NCBI GenBank assembly: GCA_963812525.1
Contig: CAWEVL010000009.1
Coordinates: forward strand, 806,001-870,000
Reading direction: 5' to 3'
DNA: 64,000 bases
DNA from: Bog-756 sp963812525
GTDB lineage: Bacteria > Actinomycetota > Acidimicrobiia > Acidimicrobiales > RAAP-2
Position 1 is the stretch's first letter, and each line of letters begins with the position of its first letter. The notes under the pieces were generated by a model that was given only the letters and a program-made list of their open reading frames with translations, did not search any database and was not told the origin of the DNA. The translations under genes were made by a program, and so were the position numbers. Below are positions 11,375 through 20,562 of the stretch, one piece after another.

Positions 11375-11378
11375 CGTG

Positions 11379-11421
11379 TCGATCCTCTCTAGCAGGACTT
11401 CTGCCCGCAATCGAGGATCGA
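11379..11421. repeat. long stem-loop directly after lepA
   Basis: TCGATCCTC (11379-11387) and GAGGATCGA (11413-11421) pair over nine bases. The 25-base loop contains a nested GCAG/CTGC pair. It begins five bases after the lepA stop and may be a terminator or processing site. The rest of the gap to the flippase (11422-11756) shows no gene that can be supported; it is GC-rich and could hold a promoter or a longer flippase N-terminus. Confidence 0.5.
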
Positions 11422-11756
11422 GTGGTACTCCGACAACTGCCGTCCAGCCCCGCTCCGGTGCCCACCGACGGGGCGACTTCGGTCCCCACCTGGTCGGGGA
11501 CCGGCCGGATCCTCCGCCCGGGGGGCCGAGACGCCGGCGCGCCCGGGATCCCGGTCCCGGCCCACGGGTCCGCCGGAGGACATCACCGTGACCCGGATCC
11601 TCCGGCGACTCCGGTGGTCGTGGCCCGACCGGCCGGCCCGGTGGCGGCGGGCGATGACCCTGACGGTGACCGGGAGCTTCGCCGAACCGGTCTGACCGGC
11701 CGGTTCGGGGACTTGGGCGCCGGCGCCGGCCGGCGGGGTGGGCTCGACCGGTCCGG

Positions 11757-13508
11757 ATGGACCGGGCCGTCCCCGGAGGCGCTTCGGTCATCGGGGACCA
11801 CGAGGGTGGCGACGCCCCGGTACCCGTCGTCCCCCGCCTGGTGGAGGAGCCCCGGGCCACCCCCGCCGGTCGGGTGGTGGGGGTAGCGGTGTCGGTGGTC
11901 AGCGAGGGGACGGCTGCGGGTGTCCCCGACGACGACGGACCCGAGGACGTGAGCGCCGGCGGGCATCCTCCCCTGGCCAACGCCAGCGCCCGCCAGCTGC
12001 TCCGCAACATCCTCAACTCCTACGCCGGGTACCTCATCGGTCTGGCCATGACCCTGGTCCTGACCCGGGCCCTCCTCCGCCATCTGGGCGCCGGCACCTA
12101 CGGCCTGTGGGTGGTGCTGCTCGGCCTGGTGGGCTACCTCGGACTGCTCGACGTGGGCGTGGGGACGGCAGCCATGCTGCGGGTGTCCCGGCTGACGGCT
12201 AGCCACGACACCGACGGCGTGGCCGACCTGATCCGGACCACCTGGGTGTTCTTCTCGGTCTCGGCCGTCCTGGCCGTGGCCGTCACCGTAGGTCTGGCCC
12301 CCTTCCTGTCCTCCATCCTCAACCTCGGTGGCATCAGCCCCGCCCTGGCCGGCTCGACCCTGGTCGTCCTCGGGGTCATGTCCGCCCTGATGTTCCTGTC
12401 CACGGTCCCGAACGCCGTGCTGTTCGGGTCGGGGCGCAACGACCGGATGTCGCAGATCGGCGTGTTGACCCTGATCCTCATGCAGGCCGGTCAGATCATC
12501 GCCGTGGTCCTGGGCGCGGGCCTGATGGCCGTGGCCGTGCTCCAGACCGCCGGGGTGGCCGTCACCCTGGTCATCAGCGCCTCGGTCGTCCACCGGATCA
12601 CCGGATCGTCCATCCGCCACGGGCGCTTCAGCCGGCAGCTGCTGGGCGAGCTCCTCCGGTTCGGGGGCGTGCAGTCGGTGGTGTCCCTCAGCGGCATGGT
12701 GGCCTACCAGCTCGATGCCCTGGTGATCGGCATCATCCTCCCGGTCGCCCAGGTGGCGCCGTACAACGTGGCGCTGAAGGCCACCAATCTCACCCGCACG
12801 CTGAGCACCCAGGCCACCAACTCCCTGCTGCCGTCCTACGCCCACTTCGACCAGGTGGGAGATCGAGAACGCCAGGCGCAGTACTACATCCGGGCCGTGA
12901 TGGGCTGTCTGGTCCTCTCCATCCCCATGGTCATCGCCCTGGCCGCCTACGGGGAGCCGATCCTCCAACTCTGGCTGGGCAACGTTCCCCCGAAGACCTA
13001 CCAGATCATGGTGGCCCTGGGCCTGGTGACCGCGCTACAGCTCCCCGGCCACCAGAGCTTCATGTTCCTGACCGGCGTCGGGCAGAACCGGAAGCTCATC
13101 CGGTACGGGCTGGTGGGGGCCACCGTCAACCTGGCCGGGAGCGTGGCGGCGACGTATCTGTGGGGACCCATCGGCCCGGCCCTCGGCTCACTGCCCGTGG
13201 TGCTGATCCTCGACTCGGTGATCCTGCCCGTGGTGGTCTGCCGGTACCTCGAGGTGCCGGTGGCCCGCTATGTGACCTCCGGCCTGCTCCCGGTGGTCCC
13301 GGTGGGGTGCACGGCCGGTGCCGTGGCCCTCCTCCTGGTCCACCTCCACCCCGTGCACGGGGGCGTGGCCGCTCTCTTCAGCGCCATGCTGGTGTGCGCG
13401 GCGGCGTGGGCCGTCCTGGCCGTGGTGGTGTCCCGGTGTGAGCCCGAACTACGCGATGCCGTCCGGCAACGGCTCCCGTTCCGCCGGACCCGTCCCGGGG
13501 TGCCCTGA
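11757..13508 (+). CDS. oligosaccharide flippase, Wzx/MATE-like polysaccharide exporter
   Basis: Up to 583 residues. The membrane domain begins around residue 78 (ASARQLLRNILNSYAGYLIG) and has about 12-14 hydrophobic segments, including LMTLVLTRALLR-type helices, GTYGLWVVLLGLVGYLGLLD and LVIGIILPVAQVAPYNVALK. This is the RfbX/Wzx pattern of lipid-linked oligosaccharide flippases in the plasma membrane. The first 75 residues are low in recognisable content, so the real start may be a GTG near 11881 or 11890. It opens the glycan island between lepA and dtxR. The substrate is probably an undecaprenyl-linked repeat unit, which fits uppS elsewhere in the window. Confidence 0.83.
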   Translation: MDRAVPGGASVIGDHEGGDAPVPVVPRLVEEPRATPAGRVVGVAVSVVSEGTAAGVPDDDGPEDVSAGGHPPLANASARQLLRNILNSYAGYLIGLAMTLVLTRALLRHLGAGTYGLWVVLLGLVGYLGLLDVGVGTAAMLRVSRLTASHDTDGVADLIRTTWVFFSVSAVLAVAVTVGLAPFLSSILNLGGISPALAGSTLVVLGVMSALMFLSTVPNAVLFGSGRNDRMSQIGVLTLILMQAGQIIAVVLGAGLMAVAVLQTAGVAVTLVISASVVHRITGSSIRHGRFSRQLLGELLRFGGVQSVVSLSGMVAYQLDALVIGIILPVAQVAPYNVALKATNLTRTLSTQATNSLLPSYAHFDQVGDRERQAQYYIRAVMGCLVLSIPMVIALAAYGEPILQLWLGNVPPKTYQIMVALGLVTALQLPGHQSFMFLTGVGQNRKLIRYGLVGATVNLAGSVAATYLWGPIGPALGSLPVVLILDSVILPVVVCRYLEVPVARYVTSGLLPVVPVGCTAGAVALLLVHLHPVHGGVAALFSAMLVCAAAWAVLAVVVSRCEPELRDAVRQRLPFRRTRPGVP

Positions 13509-13536
13509 CCGACCGTCGGCATCGGGGGGCGGGCCG

Positions 13537-13553
13537 CCGGGGCCGTTCCCCGG
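13537..13553. terminator. hairpin between convergent flippase and glycosyltransferase genes
   Basis: CCGGGG, a CCGTT loop and CCCCGG form a tight six-base-pair hairpin in the 58-base gap between two convergent stop codons. It could end transcription from both sides. Confidence 0.45.
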
Positions 13554-13566
13554 GAGGGGAGCTGGG

Positions 13567-14580
13567 TCAGTGGCCGGGCCGGCCCGCCCGGGCCTGGGCC
13601 TCGATGGCCCTCACCCCGACCCGCTCGAGGACCTCCCGGTCGGTGCGCCGGAACATCGACTGCGCCGTCCGCCGGGCCCGCAGGGCCCGGGGAAGCCGAC
13701 GGAACGCGGACATGGCGCCCTGGAGGGTCCCGGCATCCCCGCGGATCAGGGCCACCAGGAGGCGCGGGAGCAGCCAGAAGGCGTGCTCGAGGAGCAGGGC
13801 GCGATCGGTCACGTCCTTCCAGACGGTGAGCAGTTCGTTCTGGCGAACGAAGGATCGCAGCTGGGTGGCGGTGAACACCCGCCGGCTGGTCTTCCCCCCC
13901 ATGTGGTGGCAGACCGAGCGGGGCGCGTAGACGATCCGGTAGCCGTTCTTCCAGGCCCGGTAGGACAGCTCGATGTCCTCGTGGTACATGGGCCAGAGCA
14001 GTTCGTCGATGGAGCCCATCCGGTTCAGGACGTCCCGCCGGAAGAACGACTGGCCCCCCACCGCGAAGAAGCAGTCGGTCGACTCGGCGCTGTGGGGGAG
14101 TGGTTGGTAGAACAGCAGACCCCGACGCCAGTAGCCGGCGGTCCGGGTGCCCTGCTCGGCTCCGTTCCGGTCGAGCACGCGCGAGCAGACGGCGAAGATG
14201 TCGTCGGCCACGAAGCAGGCCAGCGCCTCCTCCACGAAGTTGGGCTCGACCACCATATCGTTGTTGCAGAAGGCCACGAACTCGCCACCGGCCACGGCCA
14301 GACCGGCATTGAGCGAGAAGATGTACCGGTTCTCGGGGAGGGCGACCAGTCGCACCGAGGGGAACTGCTCGCTGACGGCCGCCGCGCTCCCGTCCGACGA
14401 GCCGTTGTCCACCACGATGATCTCGTCGTCCGGACCGATGGCCTCGAGCATGCTGCGGACACAGTCCAGCAGGAGTTCGCGTTCGTCGTAGTTGAGGACC
14501 ACCAGTGAGCAACGCACCCGCGGCTCGTCTTGGCCGACGTCGCCAGGCGGGTGGTCGCGGGGAGTCGGTGCCTCGGCCAT
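13567..14580 (-). CDS. family 2 glycosyltransferase (rhamnosyltransferase-like)
   Basis: 337 residues from ATG 14578-14580. The GT-A fold shows CSLVVLNYDERELLLDCVRS, the nucleotide-binding IIVVDNGSSDGS, FVAFCNNDMVVEPNFVEEAL (NDM in place of the usual DxD) and MYHEDIELSYRAWKNGYRI (acceptor/catalytic region). It resembles WbbL-type rhamnosyltransferases that extend a lipid-linked glycan on the cytoplasmic membrane face. It diverges from the next glycosyltransferase across a 199-base gap and converges on the flippase. No frame breaks. The sugar donor is not deducible. Confidence 0.85.
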   Translation of the reverse strand: MAEAPTPRDHPPGDVGQDEPRVRCSLVVLNYDERELLLDCVRSMLEAIGPDDEIIVVDNGSSDGSAAAVSEQFPSVRLVALPENRYIFSLNAGLAVAGGEFVAFCNNDMVVEPNFVEEALACFVADDIFAVCSRVLDRNGAEQGTRTAGYWRRGLLFYQPLPHSAESTDCFFAVGGQSFFRRDVLNRMGSIDELLWPMYHEDIELSYRAWKNGYRIVYAPRSVCHHMGGKTSRRVFTATQLRSFVRQNELLTVWKDVTDRALLLEHAFWLLPRLLVALIRGDAGTLQGAMSAFRRLPRALRARRTAQSMFRRTDREVLERVGVRAIEAQARAGRPGH

Positions 14581-14767
14581 TCCGCCCGACGCTACCGCAG
14601 GGCTCTCGGGAGGCCCGTCGATGCCCGGCGACGGTCTCGGCCCCCCGGCGGCCGAGCGGCCGCGACGTGACGAACGGTGGGCCGACGCCGAGCGCGCACT
14701 CACTACTATGTGGGCCTGTCCGGGACCGGGACCGGTGTGGCCCGTCCCGAGCCGCCCCACCCGGCCG

Positions 14768-14773
14768 TAGGTT
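14768..14773 (+). promoter_or_regulatory. TAGGTT -10 box, leaderless start of glycosyltransferase
   Basis: TAGGTT is followed by six bases and the GTG at 14780, with no Shine-Dalgarno sequence. Same arrangement as upstream of uppS. Confidence 0.55.
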
Positions 14774-14779
14774 GCCACC

Positions 14780-15943
14780 GTGCCCCGAGAGGATCGAGCG
14801 TTGCCACCCACCGAGTCGACCGACGTCATCTGCCTCTCGCTCGAGCCGTGGGACGAGGTGTGGCGCCGGAACCAGCACCTGGCCCATCGGCTCCTGGCCC
14901 TCCGGTCGACCCTGCGGATCCTGTTCGTCGAGCCACCGCTCGACGTGGCGTGGACCCTCCGGAGGGGGCGGTGGCCCAGGCGGACCGGCCTGCGCCCGGT
15001 GGGCGAGTCGGGACGTCTCTGGGCGGTGGCTCCGTCCAAGTGGCTGCCCCGGAGGATCTGGCCCGGCGGGGACCGGTCGCTGGGCCGCCAGGTGGTGGCG
15101 GCCAGCCGACGGCTGCACTTCGACCGCCCACTCCTGTGGATCAACGACAGCACCTACGCCCACCTGGTCGGGCAGACCGGCTGGGCGAGCGTCTACGACG
15201 TCACCGACGACTGGCTCCTGGCCTCGGGCTCCCCCCAGGAGATGCAGCGCCAGCAGGTCAACGACGCCCAACTGCTGCGGGACGCCTCCGAGGTGGTGGT
15301 GTGCTCGCCGGCCCTGGTCGAGAGCCGCAGCCGGGACCGCACCGTCCACCTCATCCCCAACGGCGTGGACATCGACCATCTGAGGACGCCGATGCCGCGG
15401 CCCGGGGATCTCCCCGACGGGCCGGTGGCCCTGTACCAGGGCACCGTCAGCGCCGGCCGGCTCGACATGGACCTCTGCACCGAACTGGGCCGGGCCCTCG
15501 GCGGCCGGGCGTCGCTGGTCTTCGTCGGACCGAGCACCCTCAGTGCCGAGGTCGGACGCCGGCTGACCGACGCCGGCGCCGTCATCCTGGGCAGCCGGCC
15601 CTACGCCGACCTACCGGCCTACCTGCAGCACGCCGACGTCATGGTCGTGCCCCATCAGGTCTCGCCGTTCATCCAGAGCCTCGACCCCATCAAGGCCCGG
15701 GAGTTCGTCGCCGTGGGTCGACCGGTGGTGGCGACCCCGGTCTCGGGGTTCCAGGACCAGGATCCGCCGATCCGGGTGGCCGACCGCGAGCACTTCGTGG
15801 ACACGGTGCAGTCGGTCCTCGACCGACCCGGCCTGGCTCCCGGTCCGGGCCCGTTGCTCGGCCATCCGAAGACGTGGGCCGATCTGGCCTCCGAATTCCT
15901 CTCCGTCCTGGACGCGGCGGCCGCCGAGGGGTCGAGGGCCTGA
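14780..15943 (+). CDS. glycosyltransferase, GT4/GT1-like (GT-B fold)
   Basis: 387 residues with no frame break. The N-terminal domain starts VICLSLEPWDEVWRRNQHLA, a pattern of TuaH-like transferases. The C-terminal domain has HLIPNGVDIDHLRTP, ALYQGTVSAGRLDM and FVGPSTLSAEVG, then PFIQSLDPIKAREFVAVGRPVVATP with the donor-binding ExxxxG-type region. It should transfer a nucleotide-activated sugar onto the growing glycan in the cytoplasm. It is transcribed alone from a leaderless promoter and converges with the tandem hydrolase gene. Confidence 0.85.
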   Translation: MPREDRALPPTESTDVICLSLEPWDEVWRRNQHLAHRLLALRSTLRILFVEPPLDVAWTLRRGRWPRRTGLRPVGESGRLWAVAPSKWLPRRIWPGGDRSLGRQVVAASRRLHFDRPLLWINDSTYAHLVGQTGWASVYDVTDDWLLASGSPQEMQRQQVNDAQLLRDASEVVVCSPALVESRSRDRTVHLIPNGVDIDHLRTPMPRPGDLPDGPVALYQGTVSAGRLDMDLCTELGRALGGRASLVFVGPSTLSAEVGRRLTDAGAVILGSRPYADLPAYLQHADVMVVPHQVSPFIQSLDPIKAREFVAVGRPVVATPVSGFQDQDPPIRVADREHFVDTVQSVLDRPGLAPGPGPLLGHPKTWADLASEFLSVLDAAAAEGSRA

Positions 15944-15957
15944 GGGCCCGAGCCGCG

Positions 15958-17821
15958 CTAGCCCGGCCTGTCGGTCGGGGTCGAGCCGAAGGTCCCGATG
16001 ACGTGCGCCTCGACCACGTCGATCAGGAGGTGCCGCTGACGCATGACCCACGAGGCGTGGTCGAGTTCGCTGAGCTCCTCGAGGTGGAAGCGACCGCTCT
16101 CCTGCAGCGTCCGGATGCGCCCCTCGGCCCCGAGGGCGATGGGCAGGAGGTCCCCCGGTCCCACCACGAGTTGGGTGTCGACGCCGGTGGCCACGATCTG
16201 CTCGAGGGTACTGATCCCGGTGTTCTGGAGCAGTGTGTGATTGACCAGCGGCCACAGCCAGGAGGGAAGGCGTGGGTGGCGCTTGGCCAGCGCCGCCGGC
16301 CACGTTCCCACCTGCAGGGCCCGGCGCCAGCGCTCGGACTCCATCGGGTCGCGGGTGCGGAGCGCCCACCTCAGCGGCGCGCCGGCGGTGGCGGCGAACC
16401 ACCGCCTGGTCACCTGCCGGGCCGGGCGTGCCGCGGTGCCCGCCGGTTCCGGAGGGGAGAAGGAGACCGACGGGTTGATCACCGAGATGCCGCGAGGGGG
16501 ATGGGCCAGGGCCTGCTCGAGGACCTGGTAGGCGCCCGAACAGAAGCCCGCCAGCACCACGTCGGTGGGCGAGTCGGGGGAGATGCCGATCATGGCCTGG
16601 TAGACGTCGTCGATCGCCTCGACGGCCCGGGCCACGTGGGCGGCCTGCCCGGGCCGGGTGCCGCTGTCGCCGTTGCCGCTGAGGTCGAACCGCAGGACGC
16701 GGAACCCGGCGGCTCCCAGGCGGCGGGCCAGGTCCACCCAGACCCTGGCCTGTCCGATGTGATGGGTGTTGCCCTCGGTCACGAGCACGACGGCCGGGCG
16801 GGCGGCCGTCGGGCCGCACTCGGTGACGATGCCGAACAGACCCAGCGATCCCAACCGGACCGGGCGCTCGGTGATCGGCGCCCCGGCACGGTCATGGCCG
16901 ACGGTGGCCACCGGGCGATCAGGCACGGGCACGGGCACGGGCTCAGTGCGGAGGGCTGCGGCCAGCCAGTCGGTGATCCGCCCGACGACCTCGAGGGCCG
17001 GCTCCTGCAGATTGGAGTCGAGCAGTCGGTCCTGGCCGGTGGCCTCCTGCCACTCGACCGGCGCACCCTCGAGGCGACGCTCCAGCCGCTTCGGTGGCGA
17101 CTGGTCGCGGGCGAGGAGGACCAGGGTCCGTCGGGCCAGCGTCCCCTCCAGTTCGACCAGGTCCAGGTCACCGAGCGTCTTGACCGTCTCGACCTCGAAC
17201 CGGAGGCCGGGGGCCTCGACGGCGTCGTCGCCCCGTCTCCCCACCGGTGCTGCTCATCTGACGCAGGAACCGTTGCTCGCGCAGGAACGACCTCCCCGAC
17301 AGGGACGGATCCCACAACACCAGGGCGTCGACGCCGCCGCGGCGGGCGGCCTCGTGCGCCGCGAACAGCCCACCCAGCCGCATGCCCACCAGACCCAGCG
17401 CGGTCACGCCCGAGGCGGCCAGGACGTCGGTGGCGGCGGTGACACTGGCCAGCCAGTGCTCCAGCCGGTCGGGGTCGGTCTCCCCGCCGCACGAGTCGCC
17501 GGTGCCGTCGTAGTCGAACCGCAGCACGGCGAGCCCGCGGTCGGCCAGGCGCTCGGCGAGCAGCCGGTAGGTGAAGTAGGCGCAGATGGCCTCGATGCCG
17601 AGCGGTTGGCAGAGCACCACGCCTCCGCGCACCGCCCGGTCGGCCGGGAGGTGCATCCACCCGAACAGCGGTCGGTCGCCCGGACCGAACCACAGCGGCG
17701 TAGCGGTGCTGCGCGGTGCCTCTGGTTGCTCCTCCAACGCTGCTCCTTGCCCTGTCGCCATCACCCGTTCGTCGGCCGTGACCTGGTCGTCCTCCGGTTG
17801 CCTCGGCCGCCGCCGCTCCAC
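15958..17821 (-). CDS. tandem alpha/beta-hydrolase protein, exosortase-associated-hydrolase-like (one frameshift)
   Basis: Two alpha/beta-hydrolase domains lie in one reading unit of about 620 residues. Domain 1 (residues about 50-300) has LFGWMHLPADRA, VLRFDYDGTGDSCGGE and an elbow VGMRLGG, with arginine where the nucleophile serine should be. Domain 2 has VVLVTEGNTHHIGQARVWVD, VLRFDLSGNGDSGTRPG and elbow AGFCSGAY, with cysteine at the nucleophile site. One extra base near 17235-17245 separates the halves; a GTG at 17242-17244 could let domain 2 be made alone, but no ribosome site favours it. Met21 (17761) is an alternative start. The layout recalls the paired hydrolases 1 and 2 of exosortase/glycan clusters. 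The function in glycan or lipid processing is inferred. Confidence 0.68.
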
Positions 17822-17988
17822 CCGGCCGGCTCCCTGGCGGCCACGTCACGAGCAACCCGGGCCCCCTGATCTATCGGTCCCGGGCGACCGGATCTTGAGC
17901 CTGGCCGGTGTGCCCGTCGACCCCTGTCCCGCCCGGAGGCCGACTCCTCGGACCCGCCGGAGGCCCCATCGACCCGGAGTCCGAAGGG

Positions 17989-19112
17989 TCAGCCGGGCAG
18001 CAGGTCATAGGCGGCCAGCGTGGACCGGCCCACGTGGGCCCACGTGTAGTGATCGAGGATCCAGGGCCGGAGACCGGGTGACGGTGGCGTGTCCCAGCCC
18101 TCACGCACCGCGGCCAGGATGGAGTCAGGGATCGCCGGATCGCAGTAGTGGGCGAAGTCGCGCGAGGTACTCACGGGCGTACCCCCGGGTGGTCGACACG
18201 ACACTGCAGCCGCTCAGTCCGGCCTCCAGCGAGACCAGCCCGGTCGTCTCGAACCAGCTGGGCACGGCGTGCACCCGTGCGCCGTGGTAGAGCTCGGCCA
18301 GCTCCCGGGCATCGTGGTCGACGTGTCCGGTGAAGGTGACCCAGCCCTCCCCGGCCGCCCGGCACTCGGCGGCGTACCCCGCATGGTCGGGGTGCTCGCC
18401 CCCGGCGATGACCAGAGGGAGTCCCGAGTCCCGCAACGCGGTGATCAGGCCGAGTTGGTTCTTGTGAGGCTCGATCCGGCCGGCATAGAGGACATAGTGG
18501 CGATCCTCGAACGGGGTGGTCGACAGGGCGAAGCGTTCGGGATCGACGCCGTTGGGGACCGGGTGCATCGGGGTCGTGACCCCGAGGTCGGTGCGGATGC
18601 TCTCGCCTTCACCGGTGGCGTTGGGCAGCAGGAGGTCCGCCGATTCGAAGGCCGCGAAGGTCCGCGTCTCGTTTCCGTCCACGGTCATGCACGCCTCGAC
18701 GAGCCGGTTCCTGCCCTGGAGGGCGGCGCGGGCGAACCGCGCCGAACGCACGGCGCGACCGGCGAGGGCCCGAGCCGAGGGGCGGCGCCCGCCGTCCATG
18801 CGGTAGGACCGTTCCCAATAGACGGTGGACAGGGCCACGGGGGTGCGGCGACTGTGCCAGTACCGGATCTCCGCGGCGCCGAGCCCGAACCCGTGGACCA
18901 GATCGAAGTCGTCCGGTCCCCGGGTCGGGCGAGAAGTCCGTCTCGACCTCCAGACCGGCGTCGGTCAGCGCCGCCGCGGTCTTCTCCAACTGGACCACGT
19001 GCCCTCCGTGGACGCGTCGTCCCGAGGGCATCCACAGCAGCACCCGGCGGAGGTGGCGGGACGGCACGGCGGGCCGGGTCGGGGAGGAGGCGGGCCGGTC
19101 GCCGGCGCTCAC
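17989..19112 (-). CDS. family 4 glycosyltransferase (two frameshifts)
   Basis: About 374 residues. From GTG 19110-19112: RRVLLWMPSGRRVHGGHVVQLEKTAAAL (N-terminal GT-B domain); after an extra base near 18922, DFDLVHGFGLGAAEIRYW. The C-terminal domain follows: MHPVPNGVDPERFAL, YVLYAGRIEPHKNQLGLI and PSWFETTGLVSLEAGLSGCSVVSTTRG, with the E-x7-E donor motif. After an extra base near 18170 it ends DFAHYCDPAIPDSILAAV to the stop at 17989. Both extra bases fall in CGAC contexts. It probably adds hexoses to the island's glycan. Confidence 0.8.
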
Positions 19113-19314
19113 CGGCCCGGTCCCCGGGGGAGGAACCCCCGCCGCCCGGCCTTCACAGGGACCGCCCCGTCCGTGGTGGCCGTCCGCACATGGCGCCATG
19201 ATAGCGACGGCGTCTTGCCGCGCCGCGATGCGCGGGACGCGCCCGGCCCGCCGGCCAGGCCGTGTTCGACCTGGTGGCAGGGGCCGGTGGCGGCCGGCGA
19301 CCGCACGGCACCGA

Positions 19315-19320
19315 TAGTCT
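19315..19320 (+). promoter_or_regulatory. TAGTCT -10 box, leaderless start of PAP2 gene
   Basis: TAGTCT is followed by seven bases (TGATGAG) and the GTG at 19328. The position fits a leaderless transcript. Confidence 0.5.
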
Positions 19321-19327
19321 TGATGAG

Positions 19328-20020
19328 GTGCTCCCGCTGGACACCAGGCGTCCGGGCCGAACCAGTGGGGAGGCCGAGGGTTGGCGCCGGGCCGACCCGT
19401 CCCGCCACCGGCACCGCCAACTGGCGGCCGGACTGGTGCTGCTGGCGCTGACGGCGATCGGAGGCCTGGCCTTCGCTGGGGACAGCGGTCCCTCGATCGT
19501 CGACCGGTGGGTGCCCAGCTTCGGGGGTTTCCTGCGCAACCCCGGACTGACCGACGTGACCGTGCTCCGCTACCCGCAGGCCATCGTGGTCGGGGCGCTG
19601 CTCATCGCCCTGGTCGTCCTGCCGCGGGACCCGGTCCGTGCGCTGGCCTGTGCCATCGGGCCGCCCCTGGCCCTGCTCACCTGCGAGTCGGTCATCAAGC
19701 CGTTGGTGGGGAGGACGCTCGGCTCCGGGCTCTCCTATCCGTCGGGGTCGACCGTCGGGGCCGCCGCGCTCATGACCGCCGTGGTGCTGGCCACCCCGTC
19801 CCGATGGCGACCGGTGGCCATCGGGACGGGGGCGGCCTACGTGCTGTGGATGTCCGAGGCGGTCATCGCCCTCCAGTGGCACTATCCGACCGACGCGCTG
19901 GCCGGGATCGCCTACGGCACCGGGGTGATGCTGCTGGTCGACGTGGCCGTCTCGACGCTGGGCGAGATGGTGCACACCCGGGCCGCCGGTCGTCGCTCCA
20001 CCCCCTCACCTGGGGGCTGA
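19328..20020 (+). CDS. PAP2-family membrane phosphatase
   Basis: About 230 residues with five or six membrane segments (AAGLVLLALTAIGGLAFAG, QAIVVGALLIALVVLP and others). PAP2 motifs: CESVIKPLVGRT (motif 1, lacking the usual RP end), LSYPSGSTVGAA (motif 2, PSGS instead of PSGH) and LQWHYPTDALAGI (motif 3, catalytic H and D). Such enzymes dephosphorylate undecaprenyl-diphosphate or other lipid phosphates on the outer membrane face, which would recycle the carrier used by the flippase pathway. The altered motif 2 leaves activity open. GTG 19328 is chosen for its leaderless promoter. Confidence 0.78.
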   Translation: MLPLDTRRPGRTSGEAEGWRRADPSRHRHRQLAAGLVLLALTAIGGLAFAGDSGPSIVDRWVPSFGGFLRNPGLTDVTVLRYPQAIVVGALLIALVVLPRDPVRALACAIGPPLALLTCESVIKPLVGRTLGSGLSYPSGSTVGAAALMTAVVLATPSRWRPVAIGTGAAYVLWMSEAVIALQWHYPTDALAGIAYGTGVMLLVDVAVSTLGEMVHTRAAGRRSTPSPGG

Positions 20021-20042
20021 CCCCACCCGGCGGGGCTGAGCG

Positions 20043-20462
20043 CTACTCGGGGGCCTCGGCCACCGGTGGCCGGCGGATGATGGCCACGGTGTCGGCCGGA
20101 CTGTCCGGGTCGAACTTCAGGTCGATGGGTCGGTTCGGGTCCTCGGGCTCCCCCGATGCCTCGATGACGAAGGCCGGCTCCTGCCGGGGCAGCTCCAGGG
20201 CCTGTTGCAGGCCCACGGCGATGCCGGTCATGACCGCCCCGGCGGCGGAGCGCTTCCTCCAGCTGTTGAAGCGCAGGGGGTCCCGGCCCGCTCCGTCCTC
20301 CCCCGCCTCGGCGTCCGCGCCCGGCTCACCCCGGTCGCCGCCCGCCGCTCCGGGATCCGCCCCTTCGGAGCCGTCGGGCGCCACGGCCGGGCCGTCGTCT
20401 CCGTTCTGGCCGACGGCCCCGCCCTCGTCGTCGACCGGCTCCGGTCCCGGGCTGTGCTCCAC
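20043..20462 (-). CDS. hypothetical protein with disordered acidic N-terminus
   Basis: About 139 residues from a GTG at 20460-20462. The first 70 residues are Gly/Asp/Glu/Pro-rich and look disordered. The C-terminal part is ordered and amphipathic: FNSWRKRSAAGAVMTGIAVG, then LQQALELPRQEPAFVIEASG, ending IDLKFDPDSPADTVAIIRRP. No known domain is recognised. It faces away from dtxR across about 100 bases. A start closer to the conserved part is possible. Confidence 0.55.
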   Translation of the reverse strand: MEHSPGPEPVDDEGGAVGQNGDDGPAVAPDGSEGADPGAAGGDRGEPGADAEAGEDGAGRDPLRFNSWRKRSAAGAVMTGIAVGLQQALELPRQEPAFVIEASGEPEDPNRPIDLKFDPDSPADTVAIIRRPPVAEAPE

Positions 20463-20549
20463 GGGTCCACGGTACCCGTGGAGCGGGTCGCCGCGGTCCC
20501 GACCGGCGGGTCGGCCCCGTCGGGCGAACCCGCCCGGGCCGCCGTGCCC

Positions 20550-20555
20550 TAGGAT
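20550..20555 (+). promoter_or_regulatory. TAGGAT -10 box, leaderless start of dtxR
   Basis: TAGGAT lies seven bases before GTG 20563 with no Shine-Dalgarno sequence. Confidence 0.55.
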
Positions 20556-20562
20556 CGAACCC

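Noticed and set aside
14677..17442. 921-codon plus-strand frame
   Set aside because: An alternative frame of a glycosyltransferase followed by antisense of the tandem hydrolase; no domain is recognisable.
17168..17821. Separate short hydrolase gene upstream of a second hydrolase gene
   Set aside because: The frame ends in an Arg-rich run exactly where the downstream frame supplies the missing C-terminal half of the fold; one extra base explains both. Kept as a single tandem protein.
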